This document shows, one piece after another, positions 1 to 10,141 of a stretch of DNA of 64,000 bases. The notes beneath the pieces are model-generated. The model saw nothing but the letters and a program-made list of their open reading frames with translations, was not told the DNA's origin and ran no database searches. The position numbers and the translations under genes are program-made. The stretch is from Protopterus annectens (Eukaryota > Chordata > Ceratodontiformes > Protopteridae): assembly GCF_019279795.1 (NCBI RefSeq), contig NC_056732.1, forward strand, positions 177,045,325-177,109,324, written 5' to 3'. Numbering within the stretch: the stretch's first letter is position 1; each line of letters opens with the position of its first letter.

Positions 1-260
1 TGAATATCCAGTGAGATTAGTTTATGGTCTGATCTTACCAGTGAGGAATACACTTCTGGTCTGGAGCATAGAGCCCTCATGTTGGTGATGATCAGGTCCA
101 GTATGTTTTCCCCTCTTGTGGGAGTGGTGACAAGTTGTTCCATAGCATTTGAGTTTATAAATTCTAGGAACCTTTGGGCTAGGGTGTTGGAGCTAGAGTA
201 ATGCTCCCAGTCTATGTTTGGGTAGTTGAAGTCGCCCAATATAATGGTGTTTGGAGAGAC
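1..260 (-). pseudogene. CR1-like LINE, distal endonuclease fragment
   Basis: Read on the minus strand this stretch encodes the middle of an apurinic-type endonuclease of a jockey/CR1-superfamily LINE. The block NTIILGDFNYP (about 215-250) carries the GDFN signature, followed by residues resembling SNAMEQLV and then LDLIITN. It continues the reading frame that stops at 5845, so the two pieces are one gene split by DIRS-A1. Joining the flanks gives an uninterrupted frame across a Lys/Val codon boundary. The element runs off the left window edge, so its reverse transcriptase is not seen. Confidence 0.8.
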
Positions 261-302
261 AGTACAGTTTTGTACCTACCATAAATGTAGATGTCCGATA
301 GA

Positions 303-473
303 CATGCAACTGCAGTCATAACATGTGGGTTGTCCTGCCTCAGGCAGCCCTCGGTCAGCCTGATTCCAAAGTCTGGGTCCGACGTCGGCTGATGTCGCAT
401 TTCTCTCCGACGTCAGAGCGGCTGGAGTACATAAGCATCAGCCGACGCCATTTTCTTCAGTGTTTCTTGCCCC
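303..473 (+). repeat. DIRS-A1 left inverted terminal repeat
   Basis: This segment is the reverse complement of 5671-5832 with only a few differences. The outermost 42 bases on this side (261-302) are not matched at the other end and are represented only in the ICR, which is typical of DIRS ends. Inside it is a palindrome with arms at about 384-394 and 436-446 around a GACGTC motif. The same palindrome is present in the other terminal repeat. Confidence 0.88.
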
Positions 474-642
474 AGATGCCAGATGCCCTCCAAGGAAGGC
501 TGTAATCAAATTGGAAGACAAAAGCAGGATTCCAAACAAATAAATGAGCGATAAAACAGATACACCATAACAGATATCCCCAGCTAAGAGTAACAGGGAT
601 AGGAGTGGACCCTAGGCATAGAGGGGTATGGAGGGAGGGAAA

Positions 643-746
643 ATCCGACTGCAGTTGCATGTCTATCGGACATCTACATTAATGGTAGGTACAAAACTGT
701 ACTATGTCCTTCAAGAATGCAACTGCAGTCATAACATGTGGGTAGA
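643..746 (+). repeat. DIRS-A1 internal complementary region (ICR)
   Basis: Bases 643-703 are the reverse complement of the left element end (261-322, one extra base). Bases 704-746 are the reverse complement of the right element end (to 5844). The junction reads ACT|ATG at 703/704. In DIRS-1 biology this region is thought to template ligation of the two ends into a circle, so it shows the predicted circle junction directly. It lies just downstream of the recombinase gene. Confidence 0.88.
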
Positions 747-779
747 ATACCATAGCTTAGCTGGGGGAGGAGGTATGCA

Positions 780-1974
780 CTAGGAAAGAGATGGTGTGGC
801 AATCAAACCCTGCAGGACTGCCGAAGCAAAGCCTGCTCTGGATCTGGAATATAGAGGGAGATTGTAGTGTTTGGAGAATGTATGCACGGAGCTCCATGTA
901 GCAGCTTCTAGAATGTCCTTGGTAGGCACCCTCTTAAAAAGCTGCAGAGGTGGCTGTAGCTCTGGTGGAATGTGGTCTGACATTGGCTGGAACAGTCTTT
1001 CCATGAAAGGAATAACAGAATCTGATGCAATGTCCAATCCATTTAGAAATAGTCTGTTTTGAAATTGCTTTTCCCTGGACTGCAGGGGCATAAGCTACAA
1101 AAAGTTGTTCAGACTTCCTACTGGCCTTGGTTCTGTCCAGGTAGTATCGAAGTTGTCTGTGAATGTCCAAGGTATGCAAAAGTCTTTCCCCCTTATTCTC
1201 AGGATTGGGGAAGAAAGCAGGCAGATGAATGGCTTGATTTAGAGAAACCCTAGATACCACCTTTGGCATAAAAGTAGGGTTGGTCCTTAATGAAACCCTG
1301 TCTCTGTGGAAAATAATAAAGGGTGGTATTGCCATTAGGGCCTGTAGCTCCGAATCCCTTCTTGCTGAGGTAATTGCCAACAGGAAAGCTGTCTTCCATG
1401 AGAGAAATTGCAAGTCAACTGAAGCTGCTGGCTCAAAAGGAGGTAGAGTCAGTTTTTCCAAGACAAAATTGAGGTCCCAGGCTGGCACTGGGGCCTTTCT
1501 TGGTGGCTTAATGTTCTTGATTCCCCTGAGGAATTGTCTTAGTAAGGGGTGAGAGAAAACAGGAGGATCAGTGTTGTATCTAGCTGAAATAGCAGATGCA
1601 TGTATCTTGATGGAAGAATATGAGAGGCCGTTCTTTAACATATCTGCCAAATATTCCAAGATAAGTGGGATATTCAGCAATGAAGCATCATGTCCCTTGC
1701 TGGTATTCCAATTGCTGTATCTTTTCCACTTTGCTAAGTAAACCTTTCTGGTGGATGGTCTTCGAGCCTCTGTTAGTATCCGCTGAACTTCCTTAGAGAG
1801 AGATAAGCTGAAGTTATTTATGGGATCTCCCAAGCTGTTAGCTGCAGTGTCTGAAGGTTTGGATGCAGTGTTTCGAAATTGTGTTGAGTCAAAAGTAGAG
1901 GCCACTGAGGGAGGGCCCACCTCCTGGTGTGACATATGCTCCGTAGTAGTGGGTACCAGTGTTGTCTTGGCCAA
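780..1974 (-). pseudogene. DIRS-A1 tyrosine recombinase, frame broken before catalytic Tyr
   Basis: Phage-integrase-like recombinase that would integrate the circular DNA copy. The N-terminal SAM-like part has the family hallmark EARRPSTRKVYLAKW; the catalytic part has Arg in SARRDSELQAL and His-x-x-Arg in PHSTRATA. After SAAF the frame meets TAA at about 927; the rest, DILEAATWSSVHTFSKHYN with the likely nucleophilic Tyr, continues in the +1 frame. Relative to A2 and B1 the site has lost two bases (one T, one G). The break has the form UUU-stop, as in DIRS-C, so either decay or frameshifting could explain it. The gene start overlaps the end of the RT gene by roughly 150 bases. Confidence 0.88.
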
Positions 1975-3868
1975 TCCGAGCTATTATGATTCCCTTGGGC
2001 TTCTCTGCTTTGATCTTTAGTAATACTGAGGTCATCAGTGGCAGAGGTGGGAATGCATAGATTGCTAGGGAGTTCCAGTTGAATGAGAGGGCATCTATTT
2101 TCCAAGCTTTTGGATGGTATGTCCTTGTGCAAAATTTTGGTAGAAGATGGTTGAGGTGAGAGGCAAATAGGTCCACTTCTGGCTTGCCCCATGTCGAAGT
2201 GAGTTGTCTGAAGGCCTTCAGATGTAACCTCCACTCGTGTGGATCTGTGAAATTCCTGCTTAGGCTGTTCGCCAACACATTGTCTTTTCCCGGAACAAAC
2301 TGGGATTGTAACTGGATGTTTAGGCTCAGTGCTTTCTCCCAAAGCTGCATTGTCAGTCTGCAAAGGGGGTAAGAGTGGGTGCCCCCCTGCTTGTTTATGT
2401 ACCACATCACAGTGGTGTTGTCTGTCCATATCATTAAATGGCCTTGCTGGAGTTGGTGTTGAAAAGCCTCGATGGCATGCATTACTGCCAGCATTTCCTT
2501 TTGGTTTATATGCAGATGTGTTTCCTTTGGAGACCATTGTCCTTGTATACACCTGCCTTCCATGTGCGCCCCCCATCCAAGGTCTGAGGCATCTGTAGTC
2601 ATGGTCTGTGTTATCTGTGGTTTTTTGAATGACATACCTGTGTTTTCCTGGCTCACCGAGGCCCACCATAGGAATTCCTTTTGTAGGCATGGAATGAGTG
2701 GTATGATTGTTTCCAAGTTGTTGCTGTGTTGAGACCAAATGCTTTTTAGGTACCATTGAAGCTTTCTCATGTGTAGTTTTGCTAATGGAACCAGTAGAAT
2801 GCAGGATGCCATGTAACCCAGGGCCTGTAGGAATCTCCTTGCAGTCATCTGGGTGAGTTTTGCTAAACCTTTGAAGTAATGAGTTAACTTCTCTTGCTTG
2901 TCTTCTGTCAGGTAAGCCATCTGAGAGGCTGTGTCTAGTTTGGCTCCTAAGAAGATTATTTGCTGGGATGGCTGCAGTCTTGACTTTTGGAAGTTGACTG
3001 TGTATCCCAGAGCTTGAAGTAATCGTATGACATAATCCAGGTTTCTTGTCAACCTCAATTTGTCGTCCGCTTGTATGAGGCAGTCGTCCAGGTAGGGGTA
3101 AATTTGTATACCTTGGAGCCTGCAATGAGCAATTACTGAAGCCAGGCATTTTGTAAATACTCTGGGCGCAGTAGATAAGCCAAATGGCAATGCTGAGAAT
3201 TGATAATGCTCTGGCCCTGCAAGAAATCTGAGGTATCTTCTGCAGCTGTGTCTGATAGGGACATGCAGGTATGCCTCCTTGAGGTCCAGAGTAATCAGCC
3301 ACGACTCCTTGCCCAGCATGGGAAGGAGTTGCTGTAGAGTCAGCATTTTGAACTTTGGTACTATGAGAAAGGTGTTTAATGCGGACAAGTCCAGTATTGG
3401 TCTCCATTGAGATTCTTTTCTTGGAACTAGGAACAGTCTTGAGTAAAACCCCTGTTCTTGTTCTTGTTGTGGAACTCTTTCTATTGCTTTCATTCGAGTC
3501 AGCAGAGTGATTTGTTTGACAGCCTCTGCCCTTTGATTTTGTGGTAGGTTTGGCATGCCTTGTTTTCTTGGTAAGGTATGAAAATGAAACCTGTACCCTC
3601 GGTCTATAATGTCCAAAATCCATTTGTCCTTTGTCAGTCTGTGCCAGTTTTCTGCAAACAGAGATAATTTCCCGCCCAAGGGAGCTTCTAGTTGTTCCCT
3701 GGTAGGCGGTAGTAGAGGAAAGTCATTGAGTTTATGGTTGTTGGGCAGGTGAAACCCCTGCGTCACTTCTTTGGTTTCCTGGCTGCCATTGTCGTCCCCT
3801 GTAAGGGCCTCTGTATTGGCCTCTTCCTCGGCCACGTCTGTTCTTACCCCTTTGAAACTTTTCTGCAT
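1818..3868 (-). CDS. DIRS-A1 reverse transcriptase / RNase H / methyltransferase-like protein
   Basis: Open frame of 659 codons from 3868 to 1889. RT: LDLKEAY at residues 194-200, SALPFGLSTAPRVF near 225-238, catalytic YLDD at 259-262. RNase H: TTDAS (Asp426), Glu458, TDN (Asp483). The usual final Asp in the motif LAD-x-LSR is Asn here (LANSLSR, about 534), which should impair RNase H. The C-terminal block DLFASHLNH to AFPPLPL resembles the Dam-like methyltransferase domain of DIRS elements. A one-base deletion near 1990 moves the last segment (DWPRQHWYPLLRS) into another frame ending at 1818. The start overlaps the gag tail in another frame. Cytoplasmic or nuclear action on the element RNA is inferred from the family. 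Confidence 0.9.
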
Positions 3869-5545
3869 TAGGAAAGGACCAGTTTTTTGAAGGCCAGTTC
3901 CTACTGAATCTGGGGGGTTGAACCTGGAGGAAATCTTTCACAGTCTGAACTGATTTTGCTTTTTCTTCGATGGTCTTTAACACATCCTTAGCATTTGCAC
4001 CAAAAGCTTGTTCTTTTCCAAAGGTGCATCCAGAAGTTTTGCTTTTACATGATCTGGTAGAGGTTGATCTTTTAACCAAGCATGTCTACGAATCACTGCC
4101 CCTGTCATAGCTGCCCTACATGAAGCTTCCAGTGCATCATATCCACACTGCAGGAAGTGATTGCTTACTTGCTGAGTGTTATGTACAGCTTCCTGCAAAG
4201 TCTTCCTGTCTAAAGGATCAGGAGAAGCTAATGTTTTTTGTAAATCTTCTAAGAGATAATCCTGATATTGTAACATATGAAAACGGCAATTTAAAGCTCT
4301 CATAGATAAGGTAGTGGATGTGTAAACCTTTTTGCCCCATCTCTCTAATGACCTTGCTTCCCTGTTGGAGGGCAAAGGATTTTTTGAGGTGGAGGCTGAA
4401 ACTCCTTTAGGCCCCTGTGAAATAGTTTCCAAATCAGCAGAATGGGCCCTGAATAAATGGGAATGAGTTTCTGGGACCCTGTAATACCTGTCTGGCTTGG
4501 CTGGAGCAGGAGCAGGAGGAAGAGAATCAGGGGTAGCACTAGAGTCAGAATACAAATCATCCAGAACATCAAGTACAGGAGGAATAGCTAAGGGCCTGTG
4601 CTGAGGCTTCTTAAGGAAAGTCCTAAGGCGTTTCTTAGAATCAGAATATTCCTGACCCTGCCACTTGAAATGTTCCCTCATGGTGTGCAGAACTTCCCCA
4701 AAAGAAATATCCTCAGGAGGGGAGGCCGAAGGGATGGAATCTTCTGCATCCGAGTCCTCATAAGTCTGGAAGAGCTCTTCCTGGCTATCAGAGTGGACAG
4801 AGCCCTCAGAGTCTTCATCTGAAGGAGTAGGGTCAGAGGGTTCAACCCGGGGCCTTTTATCAGGAGGAGGCTGGGATGCTCTCTCAGGATGGGCCTGTGA
4901 ACCTCTAATCATGGAAATTAAATCGGCCGCCATGGACATAATTTGTGTCTCCGGAGTCGGCTGAGGTAAGGATTTAGAAGTAATATGCTTTGTTTTGCTG
5001 GCTGCCTTAGCCCTAGTGTAGGCCTTAATAGACATGGCCATAGGAGGCCTGGCAGCTCCACGTGCAGGAGTGACCTTGTCTACCGCAATGGTCTCGGGCA
5101 TTTCCTCGGTTTCGGTATCCGGAGGAAAGTCTATACCTGGCGTCGGAGTAATGTCTGGAATCGGAGTCATCGGTAATGCGGTGTCTTCGGTTCGGAGCGG
5201 TGGAGAGACCGTCTCAGAGGGAACCGAAGCACTCGCGCTAGGTTTTGGCGTGGAGTCGGTGGTAGACGCAGGCCGAGGATGTCGGTCCCGGTCTTTTCGC
5301 TTTTTGGGTGTTTGCGATGTCGGAAGATCCGACGGCATGGTGTAGGCAAATTTATCGCCGAAGAAATCTTCAGCGAACTCCGCCCGGCGCCTGAGAGTGC
5401 GCTTGTTGAAGCGAGCACAGGCTACACAGGCCGAGATGTCGTGGTCTGGGCCCAGGCAAGGGAGGCAGTAAGAGTGGAAATCCTTATGAGGTATTTGTTT
5501 ACCACAAAAAAGACAATTGTTAACTTTTTCAGTAATTTCTGACAT
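3732..5545 (-). CDS. DIRS-A1 Gag-like protein (one frameshift)
   Basis: Nucleic-acid-binding structural protein of the element, by position and composition. An open frame runs from 5812, but I prefer the Met at 5545 (MSEITEKVNNCLFCGKQ), because equivalents begin at the same place in A2, B1 and C and upstream codons lie in the terminal repeat. It opens with a Cys/His cluster (CLFCGKQIPHKDFHSYCLPC). A long acidic, Ser/Pro-rich middle follows, then the conserved IRRHAWLKDQ block. Near 4010 the frame shifts; the tail (KSVQTVKDFLQVQPPRFSRNW, then a GRGRGQYRG basic stretch) continues in the frame ending at 3732. The Gly/Arg-rich tail suggests RNA binding. Confidence 0.85.
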
Positions 5546-5670
5546 CGGCTGAGGCAAGAAAAGGTCCCCAACGGGGTACTTAGCTTTTTCGATGACTTCG
5601 GTATCGTAGAATACAGGAGCTGACCGACCGGCACTTGCGAACTGCTTCTGCTTCGGGCACCGCGGCAAGA

Positions 5671-5832
5671 AAGACTGAAGAAAATGGCGTCGGCTGATGC
5701 TTATGTACTCCAGCCGCTCTGACGTCGGAGAGAAATGCGACATCAGCCGACGTCGGACCCAGACTTTGGAATCAGGCCGACCGAGGGCTGCCTGAGGCAG
5801 GACAACCCACATGTTATGACTGCAGTTGCATT
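5671..5832 (-). repeat. DIRS-A1 right inverted terminal repeat
   Basis: Inverted copy of 303-473. It lies upstream of gag, so it should hold the promoter of the coding strand. An ACATAAGC stretch at the position where A2, B1 and B2 have TATAAA suggests a decayed TATA box. The outer 12 bases to 5844 belong to the element but are matched only by the ICR. Confidence 0.85.
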
Positions 5833-5844
5833 CTTGAAGGACAT

Positions 5845-6330
5845 CTTCATATTTTCCAGTGTTCTCACGAAGGCCGAGTGGGGTTCCTGGGTTTGGGAGG
5901 GTGGTCTGTAGCAGGCTATAAACTGGAAGGCAGTTTTACCCACTGTTAGTTGCACATGGATAGTCTCTGATGCTTCGTGCTGTGCCACCAACCTGGAGGT
6001 GTGGGTATCTTTGACGAATATTGATACTCCCCCTCCTTTTGTGGTACGGACCAAGTTTTGGAGCCGAAAAGCGTGGTATGAGGTATAAACTGGTAGTGCT
6101 GGGGTGCTCTCGGGAGCCTTGAACCAGGTTTCTGTTATGGCACAGATATTGATGTTCTCCATGCTAAGGAGAGTTTCGAGTGTGTGCATTTTGAGGTTTA
6201 GACTTCTGGCGTTGAGTAGCATTACTCTTAGTTTCTTATCCCTTGTGATACCTATGGAGGTGGGTTTGTCTTTTGAGCCTTGCCTAAAAAAGGCACTATG
6301 GGGGTGGCAAGAGCCTTTGCCAATATCCAA
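5845..6330 (-). pseudogene. CR1-like LINE ORF2, N-terminal endonuclease
   Basis: Start of ORF2 of the CR1-like LINE split by DIRS-A1. The minus frame reads LRVMLLNARSLNLKMHTL, then ICAITETWF (the catalytic Glu of the apurinic endonuclease fold), KGGGVSIFVKD and FIACYRPPSQ, all in the order usual for jockey-superfamily endonucleases. The frame runs into the DIRS element after ENMK and resumes at 260 with VSPNTIILGDFN. The endonuclease would nick target DNA for target-primed reverse transcription. Apart from the insertion the reading frame looks well kept. Confidence 0.87.
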
Positions 6331-7331
6331 AAGCCCAGGGGTGACAGGTGCAAGCCGTCCCTAGTGAAGCATTGTGGTCTGTCGAGCATGTCATCCCAGG
6401 CTGACAGGCATTGGATCCCCTTTGAATGACACCAAAACTTAAGCCAATTGTTGAAATTGATCATATTGTCTTCATATTGGGGCATCATTCTTGGTGAAGA
6501 TAAGATGCTACTCAAGGTCAGGGTCATGCCAGCCTGGGCTACATGCTCAGAGAGCTCCTCTATGTCTCTTTTCATGTATTCCAGGGAGGTACGTCTCAGG
6601 TCATTCACACCAGCATGGACAATGACTGAGTCATATTTGTACTTGCCTTGGAGTGACCTGAGTGCTTGTGTTATGTGGCGGATCCTAGCGCCCAACAGGT
6701 AGCTCACTGTGACCTTCTCCTTGTTCAGCCTGGTGACGGGACGTCAGTGTGCCTGATGATAGAGTCACCTATTACAAGTGTATCAGGTGTGTTGTTTAGC
6801 CTTAAGGGCTGTGACTGTTTGGCACACTGGCTTTGTGAGATATGTGTTGCACGTGTTTTGTTTTGGGGTAGCGGTTGCTTGGGTGTCTGCTTTGGAGGTC
6901 TCTGCTGCTTAGGCAGATTTTTATTTAGAGCCTCCGAGTATGTTTCTGTGTGTTTATGTGTTTGGTTTGCTGTCGGGGTAGATCTATGTGAGACTGGAAT
7001 TGTAGTGAGTGTGGTTTCCTTCTCCTCCTGACTGGTTATGCCAGTACTGAGTTGAGAGAGCTTAGCCTCCAGTTTGGCTATATGGTTGCATCTCTCAAAT
7101 GTGTTGGAATTTGTTGGGAGGAGGAGAGGGTTGTCTGTGTACGAGGCAGTTGTAACATTGCCTCAAGATTCCCAGATTCACCAGCTGGACTGGAGAGGAG
7201 ATTGACAACTGACCTTTGGACATGCTTGAATAGTATTGGGAATTCCTTTATAATTGAAAAAAAGGGCCTATGGGGAACAAGGTACTCAAGGGGAGTTTGT
7301 GAGGGTGTAGTGCTTTTAATTTTTTAGTGCT
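6252..7331 (-). CDS. CR1-like LINE ORF1 with SGNH esterase domain
   Basis: ORF1 of the same LINE. Reading minus from about 6785 the frame gives TLVIGDSIIRHTDVP, which is SGNH block I with the nucleophile Ser. After a frame change near 6710 it continues SYLLGARIRHI, then VIVHAGVNDL (block III, Gly and Asn) and DGLHLSPLGF (block V, Asp and His). These are the four SGNH-hydrolase residues. Esterase-bearing ORF1 proteins are known from CR1-clade LINEs; their role is unsettled. The upstream part (6790-7331) is Gln/Pro/Thr-rich with a possible coiled coil (KLEAKLSQL) and no clear start, and may be a 5'-truncated or drifted N-terminus. The end overlaps the ORF2 start. Confidence 0.82.
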
Positions 7332-7964
7332 GACTTACATAATTGCTTTAGTGAGCAAGTGCCAGGCTTTAGAGTAGGAATAGGGTGTTTATTATGAGAA
7401 CTAGATCAGTTCTAAGGGAAAAAGTGAAGAGCAGACTTTGTGGAGCCAAGAATGGTTTAAACCCAATTAAGCGAGCTGCCGAATGCTGCGCTATGCGCAA
7501 AGCCGTGCCAAAGTGGGTTTTATACAGGGGGACTTGAAAGAGCTAGAAATTGGTCCAAAATGGCCAATAGACTACCAGATTCTTGTGCTGGGAACACTCC
7601 TCCAGGGATAGATAGGCTGCTCTAAGCTCCCCACTGCCACTGGTGAACAAAGAAGCCTCCCTTTATCCAAGAAAGGAAATGGGCAACACAGGAACTTTCC
7701 AAAAGTCCAGAATACAGCAAAGCCTGTATTTGGACTACTCTAGGTCAGGAAAGACGGGAAACAAGGATAATATTTTTGTTTTTTTTTCTTTTTTGCAACA
7801 AACAGCAGGAAAATGCAATAAATATGTAACACAGGCTAGCGCACTTGAGTGTATAGCCTCAACAGGTATATGCAACAAACAGGACAAACTTTAAAAGTGC
7901 AGGTGCAAAAACAACTTCAGTTTAAAACAGTTCAAGAAGCAGAAATACTTGCAGTTTAGCTAGA
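7332..7964. other. No gene seen
   Basis: No convincing coding frame, terminal repeat or RNA gene. A run of T at 7780-7796 is the only low-complexity tract. The segment may be old repeat or single-copy spacer. Confidence 0.5.
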
Positions 7965-8998
7965 TCAGACATATATATATATGTCCATTTGTGTGTGTGT
8001 GTGTATATATATCCAGCTAGAATGCTTGTAGGTGCAAAGATGTTTAATACAGTATACTAGTGTATGACTAAAAACATACATGTATCCAGCTAGAATGATT
8101 GTATGTGGTGCAAAGATGTTTAAGACAGTGTACAAGTGTATGACTAAAACATACATGTATCCAGCTAGAATGCTATGTGGTGCCAAGATGTTTAATACAG
8201 TGTACTAGTGTATGACTACAAACATACATGTATCCAGCTAGAATGCTTGTAGGTGCAAATATGTTTAATACAGTGTACTAGTGTATGACTAAAAACATAC
8301 ATGTATCCAGCTAGAATGCTTGTAGGTGCCAAGATGTTTAATACAGTGTACTAGTGTATGACTAAAACATACATGTATCCAGCTAGAATGCTTGTAGGTG
8401 CCAAGATGTTTAATACAGTGTACTAGTGTATGACTAAAACATACATGTATCCAGCTAGAATGCTTGTAGGTGGTGCAAAGATGTTTAATACAGTGTACTA
8501 GTGTATGACTAAAAACATACATGTATCCAGCTAGAATGCTTGTAGGTGCAAAGATGTTTAATACAGTGTACTAGTGGTGCTGCAGCAGCCTTGTCACCTC
8601 ACAGTAAGACGCTGTCCAGTTCGATTCCTAGCTAGAGTGTCTTCTACGTGGAGTTATGCATGAATGGGTGTACCTTCGTTGAAGATTGTGCGTCAGGGCT
8701 GGTAACTCAGTACGTAAAAATCAACTACCAATCATTAGCGGACTGGAGTTCCGCTGTGGCAACCCCTAACCGGGAAAAGCCGAAAGACACAACAACAACT
8801 AGTGTATGACTAAAACATACATGTATCCAGCTAGAATGCTTGTAGGTGCAAAGATGTTTAATACAGTGTACTAGTGTATGACTAAAAACATACATGCATC
8901 CAGCTAGAATGCTATGTGGTGCAAAGATGTTTAATGCAGTGTACTAGTGTATGACTAAAAACATACATGTATACAGCTAGAATGCTTCTAGGTGCCTC
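7965..8998 (+). repeat. Minisatellite, about 73-bp unit, about 11 copies
   Basis: Tandem copies of a unit containing CATGTATCCAGCTAGAATG, then TTGTAGGTGCAAAGATG, then TTTAATACAGTGTACTAGTG and TATGACTAAAA. The CCAGCTAGAATG core recurs near 8012, 8088, 8160, 8234, 8306, 8378, 8451, 8528, 8828, 8900 and 8974. Units differ by one to three bases of spacing and by point changes. The array starts in a short AT/GT microsatellite (7969-8010) and is split by a SINE at 8577-8797. Long minus-strand open frames here are by-products of the repeat. Confidence 0.95.
8577..8797 (+). mobile_element. tRNA-headed SINE inserted in the minisatellite
   Basis: A 221-bp insertion flanked by ACTAGTG on both sides (8570-8576 and 8798-8804), a 7-bp target duplication from the repeat unit. 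The head carries A-box-like (GTGCTGCAGCAGCC) and B-box-like (AGTTCGATTCCTAG) promoter blocks. The 3' part, TTCCGCTGTGGCAACCCC followed by AAAAGCCGAAAGACA, resembles the tail shared by many fish SINEs and their partner LINEs, and it ends in an (AAC)n tract. It should have been copied by a LINE with that 3' end. No such LINE is recognisable in this window. Confidence 0.8.
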
Positions 8999-10141
8999 GG
9001 TGTAACTGCTGCCTATTCTATTGCTCACAGTCTCTCTCTAGTTTTGTTTGTTACTTCCTTCTAACTGCATAACTGGTATCTCATTTTACAGCAGTAATTA
9101 AAATAAAAGAAGAGAAAACAAAATCAAGTAAAAACAATTGGGACATCAGGATTACCTGTAACATAACCTGTATTAGGTCACTATCAAATAGCCAGTGATT
9201 AGCTTGGTGAACTCTGCTTTACCCTCCCTATATTCATAACCAGGGCTGTTTACTTTAATTAGCTTAGTCAGTACTCCTTAATGGTTTCCTCAACTAATTT
9301 AGCTATCTCTTTACAGTGAAACATATGCTACTTGGGGACGAAACTGCAAGCATACTGTTCACATTTTTTTTAAACTATGTGGCAGAGTTCTAGCATTCTA
9401 CTGCACTGTAAGCTGTCTCATTTAATTTCTGCAGTCACAAAGATTCAGTTTTAATAGCTGTCTCATTCTGTTCTCTGTAATCGCAACAATTCAGTTTATC
9501 AGCTATTTAAACTGCATTTTGCTTATTATGGTGTTGATATTGGAACATGTGACTAACCTATCACCAGCTTGAACATATACCTCTAATATTTCCTGTCTCT
9601 GCTTCATAGAATCATCTCTCCATTTGCTAACCCACCCTTCCCCTTACTCCCACTGACTCACTCTTTCCTTTTACCTGTTCTGTATTTTGACCCTTCTCTC
9701 TTAGCAACTGTTAATTTCTCTTACCTTACTTAGGTGAAACACTGATCCCTGCATGCTCACTCAGCAACCCAAAGAGTGCCTGTAATATTTACCATCTTCC
9801 AAAGAGTTCTTAAACTCTAGTGGCCACCACTGAGCAATTTTACGTCCGAGAGTCCAGCCTGCTGATCAGAAAATGTTTCCTCCCCAAATTGTATGTACAA
9901 ATGGATTTTTAGTTTTGCCTACTCTGCCTGATTCAATCTTATTCTGTTTACTTAAGTCCATGGTACATCATACATCACCATAGCCCTAAGCTAACACACT
10001 TCTCACTCCTACAGCTATCTTACTCTCTCCCCTGCCCACCCTACCTCCCTAGTCATCTTCTCTGTGCTCTTGTGTTGGAATTAAACACACCTTCCATTAG
10101 CAGTGCAGGACTGTTGCTCTTTTCATCCAGTGTAGCTTCCT
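8999..10141. other. No gene seen
   Basis: AT-rich, pyrimidine-biased sequence without a supported coding frame or terminal repeats. The right end merges with the C/T-rich 5' part of the LINE that follows. Confidence 0.5.

Larger units (their letters stand above)
261..5844 (-). mobile_element. DIRS-type retrotransposon A1, complete, 5.58 kb
   Basis: A full-length DIRS element with its coding strand on minus: gag (5545 to 3732), RT/RNase H/methyltransferase (3868 to about 1818), tyrosine recombinase (1974 to 780), and an internal complementary region at 643-746. The plus-strand left end is AGTACAG and the right end is ACAT. It lies in the endonuclease gene of a CR1-like LINE and there is no target-site duplication. 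That is expected of a tyrosine recombinase inserting a circle, and unlike integrase- or LINE-mediated insertion. Three frameshifts (gag near 4010, RT near 1990, recombinase near 930) and a changed RNase H residue suggest it is not autonomous, yet it is among the best preserved DIRS copies here. Confidence 0.93.

Noticed and set aside
1818-3623. Long minus-strand open frame of 601 codons
   Set aside because: It overlaps the DIRS-A1 RT in another frame and has no domain, except its last 60 codons, which are the true RT C-terminus after a frameshift.
3977-5812. Programmed frameshift between gag and RT in A1
   Set aside because: The gag break near 4010 lies inside conserved gag sequence and is not shared with A2, so ordinary decay is the simpler reading.
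7965-8522. Minus-strand frames rich in HTLVHCIKHL repeats
   Set aside because: These are translations of the 73-bp minisatellite, not a repeat protein.
8577-8660. tRNA gene
   Set aside because: Only promoter-like blocks are present; a cloverleaf is not supported, and a SINE tail follows.
7965-8998. Possible CRISPR array
   Set aside because: Units repeat along their whole length with no unique spacers, and the genome is eukaryotic.
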